A DNA stretch of 9,879 bases from Eubacterium sp. (GCA_024697885.1 JAILSA010000267.1:1-9879); one strand, 5' to 3'; shown: positions 1-7,080, counted from the stretch's first letter. Notes: a model not told the origin generated them from the letters alone. Translations and numbers: made by a program.

Positions 1-438
1 TGTGTTGTCCTGAATTGCCGCCTGAATCTCCTCTTCGGTAGAAGTTGGGCTGATAAAAGTAATATCAATTCCCATTTTTCTCATGGTGACATCTAAGAGG
101 TTAAAGGTTCCTCCATAGATTGAGGAGGACGCCACAATATGGCTTCCGCACTCGCAGATGTTAAAGAGGGCAAAGAAGTTTGCCGCCTGGCCAGAAGATG
201 TCAGCATGGCCGCTGTACCCCCTTCTAACTCAGCAATCTTAGCTGCCACAAAGTCGTTTGTCGGGTTCTGAAGTCTTGTATAAAAATAGCCGGAGTCCTC
301 TAGGTCAAAAAGTCTACCCATGGCCTCGCTGCTCTCATATTTAAAGGTTGTGGACTGGACAATAGGAATCTGTCTTGGCTCCCCATTTCCTGGCTGGTAT
401 CCGCCCTGTACACATTTGGTATTGATTGAATAATCCAT
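1..438 (-). CDS. metY: O-acetylhomoserine sulfhydrylase (Cys/Met metabolism PLP enzyme), 3' end outside window
   Basis: The visible part is the first 146 residues, starting MDYSINTKCVQGGY; the reading frame runs open through position 1. The family uses pyridoxal phosphate to make homocysteine from O-acetylhomoserine and sulfide in the cytosol. Family marks seen: YTRLQNPTN at residues 53-61 (the Tyr and Arg normally bind the PLP phosphate of the partner subunit), SSGQAA at 81-86, and SIYGGT at 106-111, whose Tyr stacks on PLP. The catalytic Lys lies beyond the window; members are about 420-430 residues, so roughly one third is present. An AGGAGG lies 11 nt before the ATG. A TATAAT at 469-474 could be its -10, but no good -35 is visible. 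The hairpin at 512-548 separates it from pflA, so it is probably its own unit. The closely related cystathionine-type lyases are the main alternative; the N-terminus and the QNPTN motif fit the sulfhydrylase branch best. Confidence 0.88.
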   Translation of the reverse strand, partial: MDYSINTKCVQGGYQPGNGEPRQIPIVQSTTFKYESSEAMGRLFDLEDSGYFYTRLQNPTNDFVAAKIAELEGGTAAMLTSSGQAANFFALFNICECGSHIVASSSIYGGTFNLLDVTMRKMGIDITFISPTSTEEEIQAAIQDNT

Positions 439-504
439 ATTTTCTTATTCCTCCTGTATCTAAATAGAATTATATTATGTGATTTTACCCTTTAGTTTTC
501 TCCT

Positions 505-548
505 AAAAAATAACCACTAGTACCCATTATAACTGAATACTAGTGGTT
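505..548 (-). terminator. Rho-independent terminator of the pflB-pflA operon
   Basis: Perfect 11-bp inverted repeat: AACCACTAGTA at 512-522 and TACTAGTGGTT at 538-548, with a 15-nt loop. Read on the minus strand, the stem is followed by A and then six T (505-510), as expected for an intrinsic terminator. It begins 20 nt after the pflA stop and lies upstream of the metY-type gene, which has the same orientation, so it should separate the two units. The stem is AT-rich, so termination may be incomplete. Confidence 0.8.
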
Positions 549-568
549 TATCAATTTACTTTTTTATT

Positions 569-1321
569 TTATTTCACAATTCCGAGAAGCTCCTCTGCGT
601 GAGCCACCTCTTCCTCGGTCGGCGTGCGGACACCATCCAGCGGATAGTTGATTTTCAACTTCTTCCACTTGGCCAGACCCAGAGTGTGATATGGCAAAAT
701 CTCAACGCGATCTACCGCATCTCCCCACTGGTCAATCTTGGCCTTAATTGCCTTCAGTCCCTCATCGTCATCTGTCAATCCAGGTACAAAGACATGGCGA
801 ACCCACATCTTGCCCCCATGGCTGGCAATATAGTCACCCATGGCCAAAATATTTTTAGAGGACTGACCAGTCAACTTCTTATGCTTTTCCTCATCCATTT
901 CTTTGAGATCTAGCATGAAAAGATCTGTCACAGCCAAGAGCTGGTCGAATTTTTTCAGATATTCAGGGTCATTGGAAAAAGGATTACCACTTGTATCAAT
1001 GGTAGTATTAATGCCCTTTTCCTTGGCAAGGGTAAATAACTCCGCGACGAAGTCAATCTGAAGGAGAGGTTCTCCTCCACTGACGGTAATGCCACCGTTA
1101 TCTTTCCAATATGGTTGGTAGCGGACTGCCTTTCTCAAGGCCTCCTCCGCAGTAAATTCACCGATACCTACGCCATTCCCCACATCCTTCGTCCAGGTCT
1201 CAGGATTATGGCAATATTGACATCTCATGTCGCAGCCCTGTAGGAATATAACGTAACGGACCCCCGGCCCGTCAACCAGGCCGAAGGTCTCTAAAGAATG
1301 TATTCTTCCTTTGTTACTCAC
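569..1321 (-). CDS. pflA: Pyruvate formate-lyase activating enzyme (radical SAM)
   Basis: Cytosolic radical SAM enzyme that reductively cleaves S-adenosylmethionine and abstracts hydrogen from the glycine of PflB, switching it on under anoxia. It carries the activase opening GRIHSLETFGLVDGPG, the 4Fe-4S motif Cys30-x3-Cys34-x2-Cys37 (GCDMRCQYCHNP), and the SAM-binding SGGEPLLQ. I chose the GTG at 1319-1321 (250 residues, MSNKGRIHS...). It starts 11 nt after the pflB stop and puts the three cysteines at the same positions as in E. coli PflA, whose N-terminus is MSVIGRIHS. The ATG at 1349-1351 would add 10 residues unlike the family and overlap pflB by 19 nt. Neither start has a clear Shine-Dalgarno sequence, so translational coupling to pflB is likely. 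It is transcribed with pflB, its substrate. Confidence 0.95.
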   Translation of the reverse strand: MSNKGRIHSLETFGLVDGPGVRYVIFLQGCDMRCQYCHNPETWTKDVGNGVGIGEFTAEEALRKAVRYQPYWKDNGGITVSGGEPLLQIDFVAELFTLAKEKGINTTIDTSGNPFSNDPEYLKKFDQLLAVTDLFMLDLKEMDEEKHKKLTGQSSKNILAMGDYIASHGGKMWVRHVFVPGLTDDDEGLKAIKAKIDQWGDAVDRVEILPYHTLGLAKWKKLKINYPLDGVRTPTEEEVAHAEELLGIVK

Positions 1322-1332
1322 TAACTCGCAAA

Positions 1333-3600
1333 TTACAGTCTTGCATGGCAAGTTCTGGAAATTACATCGTCCTGCTGCTCTTTAGTCAGGTCGATAAACT
1401 TAACCGCATAACCGGATACACGGATAGTAAAGTTAGCGTACTCTTCTTTCTCAGGATGAGCCTGAGCATCAAGAAGTTTCTCTGTTCCAAATACGTTTAC
1501 GTTCAAGTGATGAGCTCCCTGATCGAAGTATCCATCAAGTACCTGCTTCAAGTTCTGAACGCGCTCTTCTTCAGAATGTCCCAAAGCGTCTGGGTTCATT
1601 GTCTGTGTATTAGAAATACCATCCAAAGCCCAGTGATATGGGATCTTAGCTACGGAGTTAAGTCCTGCTACCAAACCGTTAACCTCTGCACCGTAAGATG
1701 GTGATGCACCAGGAGCGAATGGTGTGAATGCTGGACGGCCATCTGGCAATGCACCAGTAGCTTTTCCGTATACTACGTTAGATGTAATTGTCAAAATAGA
1801 AGTTGTTGGCTCAGAATCACGATATGTGTGATACTGTTTGATCTTTGTCAAGAATGTCTTCAACAACCAAACACCGATCTCGTCTGCACGATCGTCATCG
1901 TTACCGTATTTAGGGAACTCGCCTGTTGTCTCGAAGTCAACTACGATTCCGTCCTCATTACGGATAGCTTTAACAGTTGCATACTTGATAGCGGAAATAG
2001 AATCGATACAATGTGAGAAACCAGCAATACCAGTTGCGAATGTTCTACGTACATCTGTGTCGATCAGAGCCATCTCAGCTGCCTCATAGTAATATTTATC
2101 ATGCATATACTGAATCAGGTTCAATACGTTTACATACAATCCTGCCAACCAATCCAACATCTTGTCATACTTAGGCATGAACTCTTCATAAGTGATGATG
2201 TCACTTGTGATTGGTGCATAGTTAGGTCCAACCTGGTTGAACTCTTTCTCATCAACACCGCCGTTGATTGCATAAAGCATAGCCTTAGCAAGGTTTGCAC
2301 GAGCTCCGAAGAACTGAATCTCTTTACCTGTCTGTGTAGCGGAAACACAGCAGCAGATGGAGTAGTCATCGCCCCATACTGGTTTCATTACATCATCGTT
2401 CTCATACTGGATGGAAGATGTTGTAATAGAGATGTGTGCAGCATACTTCTTGAACTCATCTGGCAATGCGGAAGAGTACAATACTGTCAGGTTTGGCTCT
2501 GGTGAAGGTCCCATGTTCTCCAATGTGTGGAGGAAACGATAATCGTTCTTTGTAACCATGTGACGGCCATCCATTCCGATACCACCAACCTCAAGTGTAG
2601 CCCATACTGGGTCACCGGAGAAGAGCTGGTTGTAAGATGGAATACGAGCGAACTTAACCATACGGAATTTCATTGTCATATGGTCGATCAGCTCCTGAGC
2701 CTCAGACTCTGTAATAACACCATTCTTCAAGTCTCTCTCGAAGTAAATATCGAGGAATGTGGAAACACGTCCAACAGACATAGCAGCACCATTCTGTGTT
2801 TTGACAGCTGCAAGATATCCGAAGTACAACCACTGGCAAGCCTCTTTTGCTGTCTGAGCTGGTTTAGAAATGTCATAGCCATAAACCTTAGCCATCTCTT
2901 TCATACCCTTGAGGGCTTTAATCTGCTCAGCCAACTCCTCGCGAAGACGGATCACATCATCTGTCATGATACCGCAGCCTGTGTTTGCTTTGTCAAACTC
3001 TTTCTTCTCGATCAGGTAATCGATACCGTAAAGAGCTACACGACGATAGTCGCCGACGATACGTCCACGTCCGTATGTATCAGGAAGTCCTGTTACGATG
3101 TGGCTGTGACGAGCAACCTTCATCTCTGGTGTGTAAGCATCAAATACTGCTGCATTATGAGTCTTGTGATACTCATTGAAAATCTGCTCAAATTTAGGAT
3201 TAGGTGTATAACCATATGTTGTACAAGCCTGCTGTGCCATCTTAATACCACCATATGGCATAAATGCACGCTTCAATGGTTTGTCAGTCTGAAGACCTAC
3301 TACCTGCTCCAAATCTTTCAAACTCTCATCAATATATCCTGGACCATATGCTGTAAGTCCAGATACAACTTCTGTCTCGCACTCAAGAACGCCGCCCTTT
3401 GCACGCTCTTCCTTCTGCAACTTCTGCAAAGCACCCCACAATTTATCTGTTGCTTCTGTTGGGTCTGCCAAAAAGCTTTCATCGCCATTATACTGTGTAT
3501 AGTTCTTCTGGATAAAGTCTCTTACATTTACCTCGCCTTTCCAGATGTGGCCCTCAAAGCCTTCCCACTGCTCGAAGTTTTCTTCTTTAAAGTCTGCCAT
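1333..3600 (-). CDS. pflB: Formate C-acetyltransferase (pyruvate formate-lyase)
   Basis: Glycyl-radical enzyme, 755 residues and full length. It converts pyruvate and CoA to acetyl-CoA and formate without oxygen, the central fermentative step. Visible family marks are the catalytic cysteine pair at 417-418 inside [10 protein letters not shown], the [19 protein letters not shown] stretch after it, and the C-terminal glycyl-radical loop RVSGYAVKF with Gly731. A third cysteine (416) precedes the catalytic pair where E. coli has Ala. AGGAGG lies 12 nt before the ATG. It has its own promoter at 3653-3681 and is followed by pflA. Codon choice looks strongly biased, as in a highly expressed gene, which leaves long stop-free antisense frames. 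The identity is PflB rather than a diol dehydratase or choline lyase relative, because those lack the adjacent cysteine pair. Confidence 0.98.
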   Translation of the reverse strand: MADFKEENFEQWEGFEGHIWKGEVNVRDFIQKNYTQYNGDESFLADPTEATDKLWGALQKLQKEERAKGGVLECETEVVSGLTAYGPGYIDESLKDLEQVVGLQTDKPLKRAFMPYGGIKMAQQACTTYGYTPNPKFEQIFNEYHKTHNAAVFDAYTPEMKVARHSHIVTGLPDTYGRGRIVGDYRRVALYGIDYLIEKKEFDKANTGCGIMTDDVIRLREELAEQIKALKGMKEMAKVYGYDISKPAQTAKEACQWLYFGYLAAVKTQNGAAMSVGRVSTFLDIYFERDLKNGVITESEAQELIDHMTMKFRMVKFARIPSYNQLFSGDPVWATLEVGGIGMDGRHMVTKNDYRFLHTLENMGPSPEPNLTVLYSSALPDEFKKYAAHISITTSSIQYENDDVMKPVWGDDYSICCCVSATQTGKEIQFFGARANLAKAMLYAINGGVDEKEFNQVGPNYAPITSDIITYEEFMPKYDKMLDWLAGLYVNVLNLIQYMHDKYYYEAAEMALIDTDVRRTFATGIAGFSHCIDSISAIKYATVKAIRNEDGIVVDFETTGEFPKYGNDDDRADEIGVWLLKTFLTKIKQYHTYRDSEPTTSILTITSNVVYGKATGALPDGRPAFTPFAPGASPSYGAEVNGLVAGLNSVAKIPYHWALDGISNTQTMNPDALGHSEEERVQNLKQVLDGYFDQGAHHLNVNVFGTEKLLDAQAHPEKEEYANFTIRVSGYAVKFIDLTKEQQDDVISRTCHARL

Positions 3601-3642
3601 TTTCTAAATTAGCCTCCTTTTCTTATATACATTCGTTTTTAT

Positions 3643-3659
3643 TTACGAGACTATCGTAA
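3643..3659. promoter_or_regulatory. Inverted repeat over the pflB -10 (candidate operator)
   Basis: TTACGA, 5-nt spacer, TCGTAA: a perfect 6-bp inverted repeat that covers the pflB -10 hexamer and probably the transcription start. A repressor bound here would block RNA polymerase. It does not resemble the Rex (TTGTGAA-N4-TTCACAA) or CRP/FNR consensus. It could also fold as a short hairpin at the 5' end of the mRNA. No protein can be assigned. Confidence 0.35.
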
Positions 3660-3681
3660 CACTTTAGTTGTTTTATTTCAA
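3653..3681 (-). promoter_or_regulatory. pflB promoter (sigma-A type)
   Basis: On the minus strand there is TTGAAA (3676-3681), a 17-nt spacer and TACGAT (3653-3658), with TG one base before the -10 (extended -10). Upstream DNA is rich in A and T runs, like an UP element, which fits strong expression of pflB. The predicted start is about 3645, giving a leader of about 45 nt with AGGAGG. Confidence 0.7.
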
Positions 3682-3780
3682 GGAAAAATAGTAACTTTTT
3701 TCAATTATTTTTTTCTTTCCCAAATAAGCGAAAAAAGGGGCTTTTTCTGACAATTAGGGACTTATTTCTTTATAAAATAT

Positions 3781-3808
3781 TTGCATTCTGTTTTTTTTCT
3801 GCTATAGT
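3781..3808 (+). promoter_or_regulatory. Promoter of the ABC permease gene
   Basis: TTGCAT (3781-3786), a 16-nt spacer and TATAGT (3803-3808), with TGC just before the -10 (extended -10). The start of transcription should be near 3815. The palindrome at 3816-3831 lies 7 nt after the -10, so a bound protein would block initiation. AGGAGG at 3841-3846 precedes the ATG by 6 nt. Confidence 0.75.
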
Positions 3809-3815
3809 ATTTATA

Positions 3816-3831
3816 GTTAGTTACGGCTAAC
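3816..3831. promoter_or_regulatory. GTTAG-N6-CTAAC palindrome, candidate operator of the permease gene
   Basis: GTTAG, TTACGG, CTAAC. The same arms with the same 6-nt gap recur at 7029-7044, in front of the partner ATPase gene, also exactly 7 nt downstream of an extended -10. The symmetry and position suit a dimeric repressor such as a TetR-family protein (inference). As RNA it could also form a small hairpin with a UACG loop, so an mRNA-stability role is the alternative. Confidence 0.6.
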
Positions 3832-3852
3832 ATATATTTTAGGAGGCTTACT

Positions 3853-6174
3853 ATGAAAAACCCATTAAACAGGCGAATCCCTCGCGATTTGCGGAGGGAC
3901 TTTGGAAAATATTTTGTAATTTTTCTTTTTATCACCCTTACCATCGGCTATGTGTCCGGTGATTTGGTGGCATCCTACAGTATGCTCCACACCATTGATG
4001 AGAGCTACGAAAAATACCAGACTGAGGACGGCCACTTCACCCTCAAGAGCCAGGCATCAGAGGATTTGCTGGCGGCAGTGGAAAAAAAAGATGTCACCCT
4101 TTACCCGGACTATTATTTAGAAGAAACTTATGTTGGTTCGGACGGCAAGGACAAGACTCTCCGAATCTACCAGGACCGGACTCAGGTCAATAAGCCATGC
4201 CTCATGGAGGGCAGTCTGCCAGAGGAAAAAAATCAGATTGCCCTGGACCGCATGTACGCCAACAACAACAATCTAGAGGTGGGAGGCAAAATCACCCTGG
4301 ACCAGGTGGATTATGAAATCTCCGGCCTCATTGCCATGACGGACTACACCGCCCTCTTCGCCTCGTCATCCGACATGATGTTTGACGCCATTAACTTTTC
4401 TATTGCCATCATGAGTCCGGAAGGTTTTTCCTCACTCCCAAGCCAAAACATTACCTACAACTACGCCTGGAAGTACAAAAAGGGAAAACCAGAGGATGTG
4501 GTTCAAGAAAAGGAGTGGTCCGACAATGTGGGAGAAGCTCTGAACAAGGCGGCCATGAAGGAAAACGGCGGAAGTTTTATTGGCCAGTTCTTGGGTCTTC
4601 TCTCCGAGGAAAATGGCATTGACGAATTTATCCCCGCCTACCAAAACACCGGCATGAATTTTGCCAAGGATGACATCGGCGGCGACAGCGGTATGTTCAC
4701 TGTCTTTCTCTACATCCTAATAGCCATTATGGCCTTCATCTTTGGTGTCACCATCAGTCACACCATCCGCAAGGAGGCCACCACCATAGGAACCCTAAGA
4801 GCTTCCGGCTACACCAGAAACGAGCTCTTTTGGCAGTACCTGACACCACCTGTTATCGTCACTCTGCTAGCAGCTCTGATCGGAAACATTCTAGGTTACA
4901 CCTGTCTCAAGCAAACCATTGTGGACCTCTACTACAACAGCTACAGCCTGATTACCTACGAGACCGTCTGGAACGGATCCGCCTTTGTCAAAACCACCGT
5001 AATCCCTGTGATTCTCATGCTAGTCATTACCAGCATCAGTCTCTACCGCAAACTCAAGCTGACCCCTTTAGAATTTTTCCGCAAAGAATTCAAAAAGACC
5101 AAGCGAAAAAGAGCCATACTACTTCCACACATCAGTTTCTTTTCCCGCTTCCGCATACGAATTATTTTGCAAAATATCAGCAGTTACCTAACCCTGTTCT
5201 TCGGAATTTTTATAGCCAGCATTCTCCTGCTCTTTGGACTCATGTTATTGCCACTTTTGAACACCGTTTCCAAGGAGGCCAAGGAGTCCATGACAAGCAA
5301 CTACCAGTACATGCTCAAGGGAGAGGCTGACACCGACCACAAGGATGCGGAAAAATTTGCCATGAAGACCTGCAAGTCCCACGCCAATGGCTACAAGGAA
5401 GAGGATGTTACCATCTATGGAATCTTCCCTGACAGCCTCTATATCCACGGGGATTTTGACAAGAAAAATGTTTACATCTCCACCGGTTACTCGGAGAAAT
5501 ACAAGATAGACATAGGAGACAAGGTTTGCTTCAAGGAAAATTTTGCCTCCACCCTCTACGAATTTGAGGTAGTGGGCCTGATTGATTCTCCTACCTCCCT
5601 CAATGTCTATATGGACCAGGAACTCTTTACAGAGACCTTTGACCTAGACGAGGACTACTACAACGCCTACTTCTCCAACGAAAAACTAGAGGACATTCCA
5701 CAGAGCAAAATTTACACCATTATCACCTCTCAGGATGTGACTAAGATGGCTGACCAGCTCACCCATTCCATGGGAGGCACCTTTAAAGTCTTTACCGCCT
5801 TCTCCATCATCCTCTTTGTTCTGGTGGTTTACCTCCTGACCAAATTGATTTTGGAGCGAAATGCCCTGGCCATCTCCATGTGTAAGATTTTGGGCTACAC
5901 AAATCCCGAAATCAGCAAGCTCTATATTATGGCCACCTCCCTTATGGTGTTGGTGTCCATCGGCATTTCCTACGTGCTCATTACAGTGATTCTAGAATAT
6001 GCCTTTGCCCTGATTATGAAGGACTACTCAGGAGCCCTGCCTTTTAGCATGGATCCTATAATCTATCTCAAAGCCTTTGTCCTGACCATCCTCTCCTACA
6101 GCCTTGTGATGGCCATGCAAATGCGCAAAATAAAAAAGGTTCCTATGACAGATGCTCTCAAAGAAACCTTTTAA
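3853..6174 (+). CDS. ABC transporter permease, FtsX/MacB type, two-module 8-TM
   Basis: Membrane subunit of an ABC transporter, 773 residues. Predicted membrane segments lie near residues 18-40, 281-303, 332-351, 380-397, 443-468, 644-665, 689-715 and 736-755, giving two FtsX-like modules, each with one TM, a large extracellular domain (about 41-280 and 470-640) and three TMs. The typical FtsX coupling sequence follows TM2 (TIRKEATTIGTLRASGYTRNEL) and its counterpart follows TM6 (MCKILGYTNPEISKLY). AGGAGG is 6 nt before the ATG. The only ATPase nearby, at 6255-6953, is of the matching MacB/LolD class but on the opposite strand; shared promoter design supports pairing. The substrate cannot be read from sequence; the class includes exporters of peptides or drugs, lipid or lipoprotein movers, and mechanotransducers. 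The coding strand is rich in C-ending codons, unlike pflB. Confidence 0.88.
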   Translation: MKNPLNRRIPRDLRRDFGKYFVIFLFITLTIGYVSGDLVASYSMLHTIDESYEKYQTEDGHFTLKSQASEDLLAAVEKKDVTLYPDYYLEETYVGSDGKDKTLRIYQDRTQVNKPCLMEGSLPEEKNQIALDRMYANNNNLEVGGKITLDQVDYEISGLIAMTDYTALFASSSDMMFDAINFSIAIMSPEGFSSLPSQNITYNYAWKYKKGKPEDVVQEKEWSDNVGEALNKAAMKENGGSFIGQFLGLLSEENGIDEFIPAYQNTGMNFAKDDIGGDSGMFTVFLYILIAIMAFIFGVTISHTIRKEATTIGTLRASGYTRNELFWQYLTPPVIVTLLAALIGNILGYTCLKQTIVDLYYNSYSLITYETVWNGSAFVKTTVIPVILMLVITSISLYRKLKLTPLEFFRKEFKKTKRKRAILLPHISFFSRFRIRIILQNISSYLTLFFGIFIASILLLFGLMLLPLLNTVSKEAKESMTSNYQYMLKGEADTDHKDAEKFAMKTCKSHANGYKEEDVTIYGIFPDSLYIHGDFDKKNVYISTGYSEKYKIDIGDKVCFKENFASTLYEFEVVGLIDSPTSLNVYMDQELFTETFDLDEDYYNAYFSNEKLEDIPQSKIYTIITSQDVTKMADQLTHSMGGTFKVFTAFSIILFVLVVYLLTKLILERNALAISMCKILGYTNPEISKLYIMATSLMVLVSIGISYVLITVILEYAFALIMKDYSGALPFSMDPIIYLKAFVLTILSYSLVMAMQMRKIKKVPMTDALKETF

Positions 6175-6249
6175 CTCAGTCAGAGAAATCCCCCACCTCT
6201 AAGCGTTAGCGTAGGTGGGGGTTATGACAAACTATACTCAGTCAGAGAA
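6174..6249. repeat. 14-bp direct repeats flanking a GC-rich hairpin
   Basis: ACTCAGTCAGAGAA occurs at 6174-6187 and again, unchanged, at 6236-6249. Between them lies the hairpin at 6190-6221. The left copy overlaps the last base of the permease stop codon and the right copy ends 5 nt before the ATPase stop, so the element fills the whole convergent gap. This could be an inserted palindromic element with duplicated flanks, or a duplicated terminator unit. No transposase is encoded. Confidence 0.65.
6190..6221. terminator. Hairpin between convergent genes, probable bidirectional terminator
   Basis: Perfect 9-bp stem, CCCCCACCT (6190-6198) with AGGTGGGGG (6213-6221), and a 14-nt loop that can itself pair CTAA with TTAG. 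It lies between the 3' ends of the permease and ATPase genes, where a two-way terminator is expected. Neither side has a real T run (GGGGGTTATG rightward, GGGGGATTTC leftward), so it is an imperfect intrinsic terminator and may instead be a REP-like repeat. Confidence 0.55.
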
Positions 6250-6254
6250 TTGGA

Positions 6255-6953
6255 TTACCAATCCAGTTCCCTGGCTGTTATTTTATTTTCATTTACATAG
6301 TTTTTTCTCACCACTCCGTCTCGCAGGCGGATAACACGGTCTGCCATGTTCTTGATGGCGTCGTTGTGAGTTACCATAATAACCGTGTTGCCGTACTTTT
6401 GGTTGACGGTTTCAATCAGTTCCAAAATTTCCTTGGAGGTGTTGTAATCCAGGGCACCTGTGGGCTCGTCGCAGAGCAGGATGTCTGGATTTTTTACAAT
6501 CGCCCTTCCGATACTAGTCCTTTGCTGCTGGCCTCCAGACAACTGATTTGGCAACTTGTGTCTGTGCTCGTAAAGGCCTAGGGTCTTTAGAAGATCATCC
6601 ACATCCAAAGGCTTTTTGCTCAGATAGGCCCCCACCTCAATATTTTCCTTGACATTGAGATTGGGAATCAGGTTGTACATCTGAAAGACATAGCCCAGGT
6701 GATTTCTCCGGTAGAGGGTCAAATCCTTCTCGGACATATCTGCCATCTTCTCTCCTCGAATGGACACATAACCGCTGTCGGCAGAGTCGATTCCACCAAT
6801 AATATTTAAGAGGGTGGACTTGCCAGAACCAGATGGACCTAGAAGGACACAAAAATCTCCCTCCTCTAACTCAAAGTCAATCCCCTTCAGGACATTAACC
6901 CTGCTGTCTCCGCTTCCAAAGCTCTTCTTTAAATCTTTTATTTCCATAAACAT
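6255..6953 (-). CDS. ABC transporter ATP-binding protein, MacB/LolD class
   Basis: Cytosolic ATPase of 232 residues that should drive the FtsX-type permease at 3853-6174. All catalytic motifs are intact: Walker A GPSGSGKST (39-47), Q-loop Gln91 in VFQMYNLIPN, signature LSGGQ (138-142) followed by QQRTSIGRA, Walker B ILLCDEP (158-164) with catalytic Glu163, D-loop GALD, and switch His196 in VTHN. Length is typical for the class. The start is the ATG at 6951-6953 (MFMEIKDL), 9 nt after AGGAGG. An in-frame ATG further up would add 13 residues from the leader hairpin and has no ribosome binding site. It has its own promoter and operator, and converges on the permease gene instead of preceding it in one operon. 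Confidence 0.93.
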   Translation of the reverse strand: MFMEIKDLKKSFGSGDSRVNVLKGIDFELEEGDFCVLLGPSGSGKSTLLNIIGGIDSADSGYVSIRGEKMADMSEKDLTLYRRNHLGYVFQMYNLIPNLNVKENIEVGAYLSKKPLDVDDLLKTLGLYEHRHKLPNQLSGGQQQRTSIGRAIVKNPDILLCDEPTGALDYNTSKEILELIETVNQKYGNTVIMVTHNDAIKNMADRVIRLRDGVVRKNYVNENKITARELDW

Positions 6954-6962
6954 GCTATATAA

Positions 6963-6968
6963 CCTCCT
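6963..6968 (-). promoter_or_regulatory. Ribosome binding site deciding the ATPase start
   Basis: AGGAGG on the minus strand, 9 nt before the ATG at 6951-6953. It fixes the start downstream of the leader hairpin and lies only 3 nt past the end of the U run of that hairpin, so folding or ribosome traffic there could affect translation as well as transcription. Confidence 0.75.
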
Positions 6969-6970
6969 AA

Positions 6971-7009
6971 CAAAAAGAACCGTCATTCCCACATGAGAAC
7001 AACGGTTCT
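6971..7009 (-). terminator. Leader hairpin with U run before the ATPase gene (attenuator or leaky terminator)
   Basis: On the minus strand AGAACCGT (7009-7002) pairs perfectly with ACGGTTCT (6983-6976). In RNA the stem continues inward, with G-U wobbles, to about 15 bp (TGTTCTC with GGGAATG) closed by an AUGU loop. The added pairs need G-U wobble that works only on minus-strand RNA, so it is likely an RNA structure and not a DNA site. A run of five T (including the last stem base) follows directly, then AGGAGG. A competing 5-bp hairpin, AGAAC-CGTT-GTTCT, uses the same 5' arm. It lies after the ATPase promoter and after the VTC operon, so it may end operon transcripts and dampen ATPase expression. 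Confidence 0.65.
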
Positions 7010-7028
7010 AATATCTTATGCGGTGCCA

Positions 7029-7053
7029 GTTAGAATCGTCTAACCATGGTTAG
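7029..7053. promoter_or_regulatory. Double palindrome, candidate operator of the ATPase gene
   Basis: GTTAGAATCGTCTAAC at 7029-7044 has the same arms and gap as the site at 3816-3831. It overlaps a second perfect 14-bp palindrome, CTAACCATGGTTAG (7040-7053), which runs into the -10 hexamer. There are thus three half-sites (GTTAG, CTAAC, GTTAG) over the promoter start region. This fits cooperative repressor binding; the regulator is not encoded here. The first palindrome can also form a 6-bp RNA stem (GTTAGA with TCTAAC). Confidence 0.6.
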
Positions 7054-7080
7054 TATAGCACACCTCATTTTTTTCTTCAA
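7052..7080 (-). promoter_or_regulatory. Promoter of the ABC ATPase gene
   Basis: On the minus strand there is TTGAAG (7075-7080), a 17-nt spacer and TATACT (7052-7057), with TGC just before the -10 (extended -10). The -35 overlaps the stop codon of the upstream beta-helix gene (7077-7079). Predicted start is near 7045, giving a leader of about 90 nt that contains the hairpin at 6976-7009. Confidence 0.75.

Noticed and set aside
469..474. TATAAT as the metY-type promoter -10
   Set aside because: A perfect hexamer in AT-rich DNA, but the -35 position (AACTAA) matches poorly and no TG extension is present; noted in the gene entry and not listed as a feature.
439..511. Possible riboswitch or T-box before the metY-type gene
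   Set aside because: Only about 70 nt separate the pfl terminator from the start codon, with no conserved riboswitch elements; too short for SAM or T-box leaders.
2527..3612. 361-codon open frame antisense to pflB
   Set aside because: It lies wholly opposite a certain pflB gene, is rich in Cys, Leu and Ile without domain character, and is explained by the biased codon use of pflB. Shorter plus-strand frames within 1345-2505 have the same cause.
3722..3767. AAATAAG/CTTATTT repeat and AAAAAG-GGG-CTTTTT hairpin in the divergent region
   Set aside because: The arms are short, made of A and T runs, and likely by chance in this AT-rich stretch; no plus-strand gene ends upstream that would need a terminator.
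4830..5330. 166-codon frame inside the permease gene (+ strand, other frame)
   Set aside because: Its translation is rich in His, Gln, Ser and Pro without hydrophobic or domain pattern, while the overlapping frame encodes a convincing membrane protein.
6954..6992. Upstream extension of the ATPase (MGMTVLFVRRLYS...)
   Set aside because: The added codons lie in the leader hairpin and ribosome binding site; AGGAGG 9 nt before the ATG at 6951-6953 gives the better start.
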